From: Alphaproteobacteria bacterium
GTDB lineage: Bacteria; Pseudomonadota; Alphaproteobacteria; Acetobacterales; Acetobacteraceae
Assembly: GCA_017307285.1 (NCBI GenBank)
Contig: JAFKFI010000110.1
Location: 1 to 43,014 of the forward strand
Length of the DNA: 43,014 nt
Direction of reading: 5' to 3'
Numbering within the stretch: the stretch's first letter is position 1; each line of letters opens with the position of its first letter. Below are positions 1 through 8,679 of the stretch, piece after piece. Made by a program: the position numbers and the translations under genes. The notes under the pieces were generated by a model, which had not been told where the DNA came from, did not search any database, and saw nothing but the letters and a program-made list of their open reading frames with translations.

Positions 1-2281
1 CGCGCCACACCCGCTCCGGTGTTGCCGGCATGTCAATGTGACGCACGCCGAGCGGCGCGAGCGCGTCGAGGATGGCGGCGATCACCGCCTGCGGCGCCGC
101 CATCGCCCCCGCCTGCCCGGCGCCCTTGACGCCGAGCGGGTTGGAACTGGTCGGCACACCGTGCAGCTGCACGTCGAGCGACGGCAGATCGTCGGCGCGC
201 GGCAGCGCATAGTCCATGAACGACCCGCTGAGCAGCTGGCCGGTCCCAGGATCATAGACGGTGTGCTCCAGCATCGCCTGTCCGATGCCTTGCGCGAGCC
301 CCCCCTGCACCTGGCCGATGGTCAGCATCGGGTTCACGATGGCGCCGAAATCGTCTACGGCGGTGTAGCGCGCGAGCACCACCCTCCCGGTCTCGGGATC
401 GACCTCCACCTCGGCGACGTGGCAGCCGTTCGGGAAGGTGATCTTGTCGAGCGGGTTCCAGACATAGGTGTCGAGGCCTGGCGCCTCGCCGTCCGACAGG
501 TTTGCCGGGTCGTGCGCCGCGCGTGCGACATCGAGCAACCCGACGCTGCGCTCCCCGGCGCTGAACGCGCCGGCATTGAAGGCAACCTCGTCGGGGCGCG
601 CCTGCAGCAGACGCGCGGCGATCGGCCGGGCCTTGGCGATCACGGCATCGATGGCCCGCACCAGCGCCGATCCGCCCATATGCAACGAACGTGCGCCGCC
701 GTGGCCGTTGCCGTTGCGAACCTCCCGCGTATCGGCCTGAACGTAGTCGAACGACGTGATCGGCAGGCCAAGACGGTCAGCGGCGATCTGGGGAAAACTG
801 GTCTCATGCCCCTGCCCGTTCGACTGCGTGCCGAGCAACAGCCGCACCCGGTCGTTGTCGGCGAAACGGATTTCCGCGCCCTCGTCCGGCGCGCCGCGCG
901 CGGTTTCCAGGAAGCAGGTCAACGCGAAGCCGCGCAGTCTGCCGCGATCCCGCGCGGCATCGCGGCGCGCGGGATAGCTGGCCCGGTCGGCGGCTGCGAG
1001 CGCCAGGTCGATATTGTCGGCAAAGCGGCCACTGTCGATCGTGGTGCCCATCGCGGTGTGGTGCGGGAATGCCGAGACGAGATTGCGCCGGCGCAGCTCG
1101 ACGCGGTCGATGCCGGCGACGGCTGCGGCAGCGTCGATTAGCCGTTCGATGAGGTAGTTCGCCTCCGGCTTGCCGGCGCCGCGATAGGCGTCGATCGGCA
1201 CGGTATTGGTAAAGGCGCCGCGCACGGACATGAACACTGCCGGGATGGCGTAGCCGCCGCCCATCGCGTTGCCCGGTGCGTTGGTGGAGCTGCCGGGGCC
1301 GCCGGTCGCCATCGCCGCGCCGAGATTGGCGATGGTGGAGACATCGAGCGCGAGCATGCGGCCTGTTGCATCGAGCGCCAGTCGGCCATGCGTGAGATTG
1401 TCGCGGCCCTGCGCGGTCGAGACGAAGTCCTCGCCGTGATCCGAGACCCATTTGACCGGTCGGCCGAGGCGGCGCGCGGCCCAGAGCAGCATGATCCATT
1501 CGGGATACAAGCCGTTCTTCACGCCAAACCCGCCGCCCACGTCGGGACACGACACCCGGATGGTCTCGCGCGGCACGCGGAACACCGTGTCGGCGAGTTG
1601 CTGGCGGATGCCATGCACGCCCTGGCCGCTCAGCAGGAGGTCGAAGCCATTTGCAGGGTCGTATTCCGCGATCGCGGCGCGGTGTTCGAGCGGCGCCACG
1701 ATGACGCGGTTGTTCACCAGCGTGAGTTCGACGACATGCGCGGCGGTGGCGAAAGCCGCTTGCGTGGCGGGGCGGTCGCCCTTCTCGAACGTGTAGGAAA
1801 GATTGCCCGGAACATCGTCCCAAAGCTGAACCGCCCCGGGCGCCAGCGCCGCTGCCGCATCGACCGCACAAGGCAGCGGATCGTACGTGACACTCACCCG
1901 TTCGGCCGCATCGCGCGCCGCGGTGCGTGTTTCCGCCACGACGAACGCGACCGGCTCGCCGACATGGCGCACCCGCTCGCCAGCGAGTGCATGGCGCACC
2001 GGCACCAGCATTGGCCCGACGGTGGGCACCTTGGTCGCGCAGGGGATCGGCCCCACGCCATCAGCGCTAAGATCGGCGGCGGTGAACGCGCCGAGCACGC
2101 CGGGTGACGCCAGCGCCGCTGTGGTGTCAACCCGCACGACGTTGGCATGGGCGTGCGGCGAGCGGACTACGACGGCGAAGGCCTGACCGGCACGATTGAT
2201 GTCGTCGGTGTAGCGACCGCTTCCAGTGAGAAAGCGGACATCCTCCAGGCGACGCACCGACGTGCCGGTCAGCTCGTTCAT
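1..2281 (-). CDS. Xanthine dehydrogenase/CoxL-type molybdopterin-binding subunit, 3' end cut by window
   Basis: Large catalytic subunit of a molybdenum hydroxylase, the enzyme type that hydroxylates N-heterocycles or aldehydes or oxidises CO. My translation gives 760 codons from ATG at 2281 with no stop before base 1, so only the last few residues should be missing. Visible family signatures are the N-terminal RRLEDVRFLTGSGRYTDDI block, VGGGFGVK near residue 247, and AYRGAGKPE with Tyr366. AYRGAG is the form II type; true CO dehydrogenases have AYxCSFR. The C-terminal block reads GVKGAGQAGAM, so Gln723 stands where the family has its catalytic glutamate (GxGE). The start lies one base after the stop of the solute-binding protein gene, so the two are surely co-transcribed. 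No FAD (CoxM) or Fe-S (CoxS) subunit is visible; they could lie left of the window. The substrate cannot be told. Confidence 0.9.
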   Translation of the reverse strand, partial: MNELTGTSVRRLEDVRFLTGSGRYTDDINRAGQAFAVVVRSPHAHANVVRVDTTAALASPGVLGAFTAADLSADGVGPIPCATKVPTVGPMLVPVRHALAGERVRHVGEPVAFVVAETRTAARDAAERVSVTYDPLPCAVDAAAALAPGAVQLWDDVPGNLSYTFEKGDRPATQAAFATAAHVVELTLVNNRVIVAPLEHRAAIAEYDPANGFDLLLSGQGVHGIRQQLADTVFRVPRETIRVSCPDVGGGFGVKNGLYPEWIMLLWAARRLGRPVKWVSDHGEDFVSTAQGRDNLTHGRLALDATGRMLALDVSTIANLGAAMATGGPGSSTNAPGNAMGGGYAIPAVFMSVRGAFTNTVPIDAYRGAGKPEANYLIERLIDAAAAVAGIDRVELRRRNLVSAFPHHTAMGTTIDSGRFADNIDLALAAADRASYPARRDAARDRGRLRGFALTCFLETARGAPDEGAEIRFADNDRVRLLLGTQSNGQGHETSFPQIAADRLGLPITSFDYVQADTREVRNGNGHGGARSLHMGGSALVRAIDAVIAKARPIAARLLQARPDEVAFNAGAFSAGERSVGLLDVARAAHDPANLSDGEAPGLDTYVWNPLDKITFPNGCHVAEVEVDPETGRVVLARYTAVDDFGAIVNPMLTIGQVQGGLAQGIGQAMLEHTVYDPGTGQLLSGSFMDYALPRADDLPSLDVQLHGVPTSSNPLGVKGAGQAGAMAAPQAVIAAILDALAPLGVRHIDMPATPERVWR

Positions 2282-2282
2282 G

Positions 2283-3632
2283 TCAGGACCGGCTATAGCC
2301 TTCGAGCTCGCCTTCCGCCCAGGTGATCGCCTGATCCATCGAGCTACCGCCCTTCACGTAGCGCGCGATCATGCGAGGCATCGTGGCTTGCGCGTAGATC
2401 TGGGCCGCGATCGGCGGCGGCGCGGGGCTGGCGGTGATGACCTGCACCTGATCGCCGCGGCTCGGATAGTTGTAGATGGTCCCTTTCGGCGGCGCCTGCT
2501 CGGCCCATGTGTCGAAATCGTTGAATTTCACGAAGGGCGGCAGGTCGAAGCCCTGGCTCGCCGCGACGAGCTGCTGGATCGCCTCTCGCGTCGAGAGATG
2601 CGCCAGCAGGCTCTTGGCCGCGCTCTTGTTCTTGGAGAACTGCCAGATGCCGGCGAGGAACGGGGTGAACGACACGAACCGCCCCTTCGGTCCCTTCGGC
2701 ATGGCGAACGTCCAGCACTGCTCCGCCACCGTCGGCGCGTCGCGCTTGGCAACGGCCCAGGCGCTTGGGCCGTTGAGGATCAGCGCGCCCTTGCCGGAAA
2801 TCAGCCAGCGATTGTTGGAAGCGTCGTCCCACGCGACCACGTCGGGCGGCAGGAACGCCGCCAATCGCTTGACGTATTCCAGAACCTGCCGCGTTCCGTC
2901 CGACCGGATCGCGATGTCGCCCTTGGCATCGACCGCGACGGCGCCGAACGCATTGCACAGCGCGCCGATCCAGTTGGTCGAATCGCCGGTGGTGCCGAGC
3001 GGCAGGCCGAACGGGAAGCCCGCCTTGTGGCACTTCTCCGCCGCCGCGAGAAACGCATCCCATGTCCAGCCATCGACCAAAGCCTTGTCCGCCGCCGCGC
3101 CGGCGGGAAAGATTTGCGTCACGTCGAGGCCGGCATGGCTCTTGAGCATGTCGATCCGCCCACAAGGTGGGAGAATCTGGCTGCCGGGCGTGAACGGCAC
3201 CGCTCGCCAATGGCCGTCCGATTGCGCGAGGTTTGAGACGGCGGCGTCGATCGGGCCGTTGCGTTGGATAAGATCGTGCACCACATCGTCGACCGGTTCG
3301 AGACTGTCGTAATAGGCCGCCAGCTGCCAGCCATTGAACGACAGCAGATCGTGCCCAGTCCGGCCCTGCCGTTCCGCCGCCGCCGTCAGCGACAATTTCC
3401 CGCCAATGGTGGTGATGAGATCGACCTGGAGATCGACTTTTTCCTGCTCCGCCCACTCCTTGCATAGCCGGACCAGCACCGGGTTGGCCGAGGGAACGAA
3501 ATGGTCCCAGAAACCGACATTCAGCTTGCCGGCGGCATGGGCGCCACGCACGAACGGCGCCGCGAGCGTCGCCCCCGCAACCATTCCCGTGCACGCCAAA
3601 AACCGGCGACGGCTCGTACGAAATGCAGTCAT
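2283..3632 (-). CDS. Extracellular solute-binding protein family 1 (ABC importer type), Tat signal
   Basis: A 449-residue periplasmic substrate-binding protein of the sugar/peptide-type family 1. The N-terminus has a twin-arginine signal (SRRRFLACT, residues 7-15), a hydrophobic stretch and a likely AHA|A cleavage near residue 33. The mature part starts KLNVGFWDHFVPSANPVLV, typical of the family. ATG at 3632 is chosen because GAGGA lies just upstream and the signal peptide starts there; longer in-frame starts overlap the upstream gene. It begins 13 bases after the amidohydrolase stop and ends one base before the molybdenum hydroxylase start, so all three form an operon. No permease or ATPase gene is in the window, so its transporter is elsewhere or it acts without one. 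The ligand is unknown. Confidence 0.9.
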   Translation of the reverse strand: MTAFRTSRRRFLACTGMVAGATLAAPFVRGAHAAGKLNVGFWDHFVPSANPVLVRLCKEWAEQEKVDLQVDLITTIGGKLSLTAAAERQGRTGHDLLSFNGWQLAAYYDSLEPVDDVVHDLIQRNGPIDAAVSNLAQSDGHWRAVPFTPGSQILPPCGRIDMLKSHAGLDVTQIFPAGAAADKALVDGWTWDAFLAAAEKCHKAGFPFGLPLGTTGDSTNWIGALCNAFGAVAVDAKGDIAIRSDGTRQVLEYVKRLAAFLPPDVVAWDDASNNRWLISGKGALILNGPSAWAVAKRDAPTVAEQCWTFAMPKGPKGRFVSFTPFLAGIWQFSKNKSAAKSLLAHLSTREAIQQLVAASQGFDLPPFVKFNDFDTWAEQAPPKGTIYNYPSRGDQVQVITASPAPPPIAAQIYAQATMPRMIARYVKGGSSMDQAITWAEGELEGYSRS

Positions 3633-3645
3633 CTTGATTCCTCTT

Positions 3646-5352
3646 TCAATGCCGGCCGGTGCGCGCGGCCTGCGGGCCACGCACCAGCTTGCCGGGGAAT
3701 TGGCCAGTGTGCGCGTCGTCGCGCAAGGTCTCGACGCCGTTGACAAACACGTGGCGATAGCCTTGTGCGCGCTGCATCAGCCGCTTGCCACCCGCCGGCA
3801 GGTCGTACACCACTTCCGGACGCTTCAGGCTGAGCTGGTCGAAGTCGATCACAGCGATGTCGGCCCTCTTGCCCGGCGCCAGCACGCCGCGATCGTTGAG
3901 CCCGTAGGCCTCGGCGGTGTCGCGCGTGTGCTTCCTGACCAAGAATTCCAGCGGCAATCCCGGCCCCCGCCGCCGATCGCGCGCCCAGTGGCTCAGCAGG
4001 AAGGTTGGTGCGCTTGCGTCGCAGATCACGCCGACATGCGCGCCCCCGTCGGCGACGCCGATCACGGTCGCATCGTCGAGCAGCATCTCGCGCACCACGT
4101 CGAGATTGCCCGCGTGATAGTTCTCGAACGGATGCAGCATCAGCCCTTTGCCGTCCTCCGCCAGCATGAGATCGAGCGCCATCTCCAGCGGATCGCGGCC
4201 GGCGGCGGCGGCGCGCGCCGCGACGCTGGTGGCCGGGTCCGGCTCGTAGTCGAGGCTCGGGCCGAGCGGATATGTGCGGGCCAGCATGGCCGTCGCGCCA
4301 GCGTTGGGCTGCGGTTCGAGCAACGTCCGGCGCAGAGCCGCGTCCTCGCGCAACCGCGCCACGCGCTCGGCCGGCGGGAGTTCAGACAACTCGCGCCATG
4401 CCGGATGCGTGTCGAACGGGTGGCGCGAGGTCTCCAGCCCCATCAGCACGCCGATCGGCCGGCATCCCACCTGGCAATTCGCCGCAATGCCCGAGGCCCG
4501 CGCGGCGCGCACGCCGTCGAGCGTCTCGCGCCAGCGATCCGGCGCATCGTTGACCTGCACGAGCAGGCAGGAGAGCGGCCGTTCTGCCACCTCGGCGGCG
4601 GCGCGCATCGTCTCGAACTCGCCCGGTCCGAAATCCGAGTTGACTTCGAGTACGCCGAGACCAGCCCGGCGCATCGCCAATGCCAGTCCGTAGAGCTCCG
4701 GCTCGCGGGCCGATAGGCTAGGGATCGCCCGCCCGTCGCGCGTCTTGTGCTTGACCGTGCGCGAGGTGGTGAAGCCGAGCGCGCCCGCGCGAAGCGCCTG
4801 TTCGAGCAGCGATCCCATGCGCTCAATCTCGGCCTCTGTCGGTTGTACCGCGTGGTCGGCGCCGCGCTCGCCCATCACGTAGAAGCGCAACGCGGCGTGC
4901 GGCACCTGCGCAGCCACATCGAGAACGCGCGGCATGGTCTCCAGCTCGTCGAGATACTCGGGGAAGGATTCCCAGTTGAACTTGACGCCCTCGGCCAGCA
5001 CCGTCCCCGGAATGTCCTCGACGCCTTCCATCAGGTTGATGAGATACGGCGCCGCGTCCTTGCGCACCGGCGCGAACCCCACGCCGCAATTCCCGAACAC
5101 CACGGTGGTCACGCCGTGCCACGACGAGGGCGTGATGTACGGGTCCCATGTGGCCTGGCCGTCGTAGTGGGTGTGAATGTCGATGAAGCCTGGCGTCACC
5201 AGCAGCCCGTCGGCGTCCACGTCGCGCCGCGCCGGACCCGCCTTGCCGCCGGCGGCGGTGATGATGCCGTCATCGACTGCGATGTCGCCGGCCTGGCGCG
5301 GCGCGCCTGTGCCGTCGACGATCAACCCACCACGAATAACCAGATCATGCAT
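3646..5352 (-). CDS. Amidohydrolase, N-acyl-D-amino-acid deacylase (D-aminoacylase) family
   Basis: A 568-residue metal-dependent hydrolase of the amidohydrolase superfamily, D-aminoacylase branch. The beta-sandwich start ([14 protein letters not shown]) is followed by the metal-binding FIDIHTHYD with His60 and His62. GNCG (Cys89) is where D-aminoacylases have a metal-ligand cysteine. A later ADGGAH segment carries the expected catalytic aspartate, and the C-terminus returns to the sandwich with [13 protein letters not shown]. The family cleaves N-acyl-D-amino acids or other cyclic or linear amides; the real substrate cannot be read. It is first gene of a leftward operon with a solute-binding protein and a molybdenum hydroxylase, and divergent from the VOC dioxygenase gene across 149 bases that should hold both promoters. 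It is somewhat longer than classical D-aminoacylase (about 480 residues). Confidence 0.9.
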   Translation of the reverse strand: MHDLVIRGGLIVDGTGAPRQAGDIAVDDGIITAAGGKAGPARRDVDADGLLVTPGFIDIHTHYDGQATWDPYITPSSWHGVTTVVFGNCGVGFAPVRKDAAPYLINLMEGVEDIPGTVLAEGVKFNWESFPEYLDELETMPRVLDVAAQVPHAALRFYVMGERGADHAVQPTEAEIERMGSLLEQALRAGALGFTTSRTVKHKTRDGRAIPSLSAREPELYGLALAMRRAGLGVLEVNSDFGPGEFETMRAAAEVAERPLSCLLVQVNDAPDRWRETLDGVRAARASGIAANCQVGCRPIGVLMGLETSRHPFDTHPAWRELSELPPAERVARLREDAALRRTLLEPQPNAGATAMLARTYPLGPSLDYEPDPATSVAARAAAAGRDPLEMALDLMLAEDGKGLMLHPFENYHAGNLDVVREMLLDDATVIGVADGGAHVGVICDASAPTFLLSHWARDRRRGPGLPLEFLVRKHTRDTAEAYGLNDRGVLAPGKRADIAVIDFDQLSLKRPEVVYDLPAGGKRLMQRAQGYRHVFVNGVETLRDDAHTGQFPGKLVRGPQAARTGRH

Positions 5353-5501
5353 CGTTCACCGCTCCAATTTTGCCGGGGAGGATACCGTCGGTTGACCGGA
5401 GAGGCCATGCGGCACGCTTGAGAGGTTCCGCCCGCCGTGCGAGATTTTCCCGCGGCAACGAGAAGAACCGACCACATCGGCGTTCGAGGGAGAAAGCCAC
5501 C

Positions 5502-6449
5502 ATGCCCGTCATCAAGGTTCGCGACCTTGCGTTCGGCCGGCTACGCTCGCCGGATCTCGATCAGCAGGAGGAATTCCTCACCGCGTTCGGCATGGTACGC
5601 GCCGAGCGCACGCCGACCGCGCTCTACATGCGGGGCACCGACCCGACCCACCACATCCATGTGACCGAGAAGGGCGATCCGGGTTTTCTCGGCTTTGCCT
5701 GGTACGCCGAGAGCGAGGACGATCTCAAGACGGTGGCAAAGCTGCCCGGCGCCTCGGGGATCGAAACGCTCGACGAACCGGGGGGTGGCAAGCGCGTGCG
5801 CCTGAAGGAGCCGAACGGCTACACGATCGAGGTGGTCCACGGCATCGAATCCGTCCAGCCCATCGCGGTCAATCGCCAGCCGATCAATTCCGGACCGGCG
5901 CCGCTGAACCGGGCCGGCGAGGTGATCCGCTTCGCCGCCGGCCCATCGACCGTCAAGCGGATCGGCCACGCGGTGCTGGGCTCGCCGCGCAATGTCGAGA
6001 CCGTGCGGTGGTTCCGCGAGACGCTGGGGCTGATCGGCTCGGACGACGTCTATGCCGACAGCCGCGACAACATCATCGGCTCGTTCAACCGCGTGGATGC
6101 CGGGGACCGCTATGTCGATCACCACGCCTTCTTCTGCATGAGGAACGAGCGCGCGGGACTCAATCACTTCTCCTTCGAGGTGCAGGACATCGACGACGTG
6201 TTCATCGGCCATGACCACCTCGCGCGCGCCGGAAAGTTCGAGCACATGTGGGGCATCGGTCGGCATCTGCTAGGCAGCCAGGTGTACGACTACTGGGCCG
6301 ACCCGTGGGGCCGAGTGCACGAGCACTGGGCCGACACCGACCGCCTCAACGTTCATAACGGGTCGAACCTGGTCTCGGCCGAGGAAGGCCTGCGCTCGCA
6401 ATGGGGCGACCGCCCGCCGGCAAAATTCATCGGCCACGTCAGCGTCTGA
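5502..6449 (+). CDS. VOC-family extradiol dioxygenase-like protein (catechol 2,3-dioxygenase type)
   Basis: A 315-residue two-domain vicinal-oxygen-chelate protein of the size and layout of ring-cleaving extradiol dioxygenases. The N-terminal domain covers about residues 5-115. The C-terminal domain starts at about 152 and carries a complete metal triad: His156 (KRIGHAVLG), His222 (LNHFSFEV) and Glu274 (RVHEHW). That triad binds Fe(II) or Mn(II) in BphC/XylE enzymes, so activity is plausible. ATG 5502 is preceded by a GAGGGAGAAA ribosome site; a longer reading from 5370 has none. It ends 6 bases before the CoA-transferase gene, so the two are an operon. The substrate is probably a catechol-like or other aromatic diol, inferred from family only. 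Confidence 0.88.
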   Translation: MPVIKVRDLAFGRLRSPDLDQQEEFLTAFGMVRAERTPTALYMRGTDPTHHIHVTEKGDPGFLGFAWYAESEDDLKTVAKLPGASGIETLDEPGGGKRVRLKEPNGYTIEVVHGIESVQPIAVNRQPINSGPAPLNRAGEVIRFAAGPSTVKRIGHAVLGSPRNVETVRWFRETLGLIGSDDVYADSRDNIIGSFNRVDAGDRYVDHHAFFCMRNERAGLNHFSFEVQDIDDVFIGHDHLARAGKFEHMWGIGRHLLGSQVYDYWADPWGRVHEHWADTDRLNVHNGSNLVSAEEGLRSQWGDRPPAKFIGHVSV

Positions 6450-6455
6450 GGGCTG

Positions 6456-8579
6456 ATGGCGCTGCTCGAAGGCTTACGCTGCGTCCAACTCGGCAAGGGT
6501 TTGGCCGCTGCGGTGTGCGGGCGATTGCTGGCCGATGTCGGCGCCAGCGTCGCCTGCATCGACCCCGATTTCTCGACAACGCTGGCGATCCATCTGAACC
6601 ACGGCAAGGCGGTCGTTGCGAACGATACCGCCGCCTCGCGCGAGGCGTTGGCGGGCGCGGCGCTGATCGTCTGTGAGGGCAGCCCGGCGCGGTTGCGCGC
6701 GGAGCGACGCGATGCCGACGCACTTCGCCCCATTAACCTCACCGCGCCGCTGGTCTTCATCTCGCCGTTCGGCCAGTCTGGCCCGCGCGCCGAGGAACCG
6801 GCGACCGATCTCACTTTGTCTTTCGCAAGCGGCATCGCGCGGCTGCTGACGGGACAGGTGGACGACCTCGCGGAACCGCCGATCCGCCCCATTGGCGAGC
6901 AATCCGCCTTCATCGGCGGCCTCGCGGCAGCGTGCGCCGGAATGCACGCCGTGCTGTCGGCTTCGCCAGGTGCCGTGGTCGACGTCTCAATTCAGGAGGC
7001 GCTGGCGACCTTGGCGATGACCGAGCTGGCCCGCGCCGGGCTCACCGGCCGAAGCTGGGAGCGGAAGCGCGTTGCGGACGGCAACGGCGCGACCGTCACC
7101 ATCCTGCCGGCGCGCGACGGCTACACCGCGATCTCACCGCGCGAGGATCGCCAGTGGGCGTCGTGGCTCGTGGCGATGGGCTCGCCCGACTGGGGCAGCG
7201 ATCCTCGGTTCGCGACCAAGCCGGATCGCGCTGCCAACTGGGATGCGCTGCACGCGCTGATGTCCGCGTGGAGCCGCCAGCACGACAAGCAATGGATCGC
7301 CGACACCGCGCAGGCCGCGCATGTGCCGAGCTTCCCGTTGCGTGAGCCGGCGGAACAACTCGGCTCGCCCCAACTCGCGCATCGGCAGTTCTTTCGGCCG
7401 CTGACGATCGGTGAACGGACGATCAAGGCACCCGGCTCGCCGTTCGGATTGACACTCGCCAGCAGCACGCGCGCCGCTGCGCCACCGGGCGAGCCATTGC
7501 CGCTGTCCGGCATTCGCGTGCTGGATTTCAGCTGGGTGATCGCCGGCCCGACCGCGACGCGCTATCTGGCCGCGATGGGTGCGGAGATCATCAAGGTCGA
7601 GGCGCCAGGCCGCGGCGACCCAGGCCGCGCGTCGGAACTGCACACCGTACTCGGCCAGGGCAAGCGCAGCGTCGTGCTCGACCTCAAGCAGCCGGAAGCC
7701 GTTGCGACGGCGCGCGCGCTGGCCACCAAGTGCGACGTGCTGATCGAGAATTTCGCCACCGGCGTGATGGACCGGCTCGGTCTCGGCGCTGAGACGCTGC
7801 AGCGTGCAAATTCCGACCTGATCTACGTATCCGCCTCCGGCCTTGGTCGCACGGGGCCGGAGGCGCGGGCGGTCGCGTACGGCACCTTGCTGCAATGCTA
7901 CACCGGGTTCGCCGGCCTCAACCGTCACCCCGATGTCGCGCCACGGGTTGGTTTCGCATGGCTCGACCCGATGTGCGGCCTCATGCTCGGCTTCATCGTC
8001 GCCGCGGCGCTGTGGCGCCGCCGGCGAACCGGGCTGGTCGCGCGGGTCGATTTCTCGATGATGGAGGCGATGCTGTGGACGATGGCCGAGCCGCTGCTTG
8101 CGGCGCAGCTCGGCACGCCGCCGCAGCCGGTTGGCAACCGTTCCAGCGTTCATGCACCGCACGGCGCCTATCGTTGCGCAGGAAACGACGATTGGATCGG
8201 CGTCGCGGTCACGAACGACACCGAATGGCGCAGCCTGTGCGCCACCGTGCCTGAGCTGGTACCGCTGGTCGAGCTCGATGTACGGGAGCGCGCGGCGCGG
8301 CGGGATGCGATCGACCGTGTCCTCGGCGCGTGGTTCCGCTCTCGGGATGCGCGCTGTGCCGCCCCCACATTGTCGCGCGCCGGTGTGCCATCATCGGCGC
8401 TTGCTACCTCGGTCGATCTCGTCGAGAGCCCGCATCTTCGCGAGCGCGGCTTCTGGGACGCGCACGGAACGGGCGTTCTGCCGGGCTTGCCTTGGCGCGC
8501 CAGCTTCGGCCGCGCGACCGGCGCCGCGCCCGAGCTCGGCGCGGATACTGAGGCGGTGATGCGCGAAGTACTCGGATGA
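6456..8579 (+). CDS. CaiB/BaiF (family III) CoA-transferase, two fused domains
   Basis: A 707-residue protein made of two family III CoA-transferase domains in tandem, about residues 1-345 and 352-707; usual members are about 400 residues. Domain 2 has the clear family start (GIRVLDFSWVIAGPTATRYL, then GAEIIKVE). The family catalytic aspartate lies in a motif like GYDxxxQAxSG. Domain 1 keeps it (ATDLTLSFASG, near residue 114), whereas domain 2 reads AYGTLLQCYTG near residue 473, with glycine instead. Domain 1 is degenerate at its N-terminal nucleotide-binding part. Such enzymes move CoA between carboxylic acids. It follows the VOC dioxygenase gene by 6 bases, suggesting that a ring-cleavage product or side chain is activated to a CoA thioester. 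The gene ends 14 bases before a strong palindrome. Confidence 0.9.
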   Translation: MALLEGLRCVQLGKGLAAAVCGRLLADVGASVACIDPDFSTTLAIHLNHGKAVVANDTAASREALAGAALIVCEGSPARLRAERRDADALRPINLTAPLVFISPFGQSGPRAEEPATDLTLSFASGIARLLTGQVDDLAEPPIRPIGEQSAFIGGLAAACAGMHAVLSASPGAVVDVSIQEALATLAMTELARAGLTGRSWERKRVADGNGATVTILPARDGYTAISPREDRQWASWLVAMGSPDWGSDPRFATKPDRAANWDALHALMSAWSRQHDKQWIADTAQAAHVPSFPLREPAEQLGSPQLAHRQFFRPLTIGERTIKAPGSPFGLTLASSTRAAAPPGEPLPLSGIRVLDFSWVIAGPTATRYLAAMGAEIIKVEAPGRGDPGRASELHTVLGQGKRSVVLDLKQPEAVATARALATKCDVLIENFATGVMDRLGLGAETLQRANSDLIYVSASGLGRTGPEARAVAYGTLLQCYTGFAGLNRHPDVAPRVGFAWLDPMCGLMLGFIVAAALWRRRRTGLVARVDFSMMEAMLWTMAEPLLAAQLGTPPQPVGNRSSVHAPHGAYRCAGNDDWIGVAVTNDTEWRSLCATVPELVPLVELDVRERAARRDAIDRVLGAWFRSRDARCAAPTLSRAGVPSSALATSVDLVESPHLRERGFWDAHGTGVLPGLPWRASFGRATGAAPELGADTEAVMREVLG

Positions 8580-8592
8580 TAGCGCCTGGAAT

Positions 8593-8661
8593 CGTAGGGC
8601 GGAAAAGCGAAGCGCATTCCGCCAACGTGCGGCGGAATGCGCTTCGCTTTTCCGCCCTACG
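8593..8661. repeat. 31-bp perfect inverted repeat, 'CGTAGGGCGGA' family, probable bidirectional terminator
   Basis: Left arm 8593-8623 and right arm 8631-8661 are perfect reverse complements of 31 bases around a 7-base loop. The outer ends read CGTAGGGCGGA. It lies between the convergent CoA-transferase and crotonase genes, where a hairpin could end transcription from both sides. Two further members of this family occur at 11234-11287 and 30575-30610. Confidence 0.85.
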
Positions 8662-8679
8662 CTATGGCACGCACGCGGG

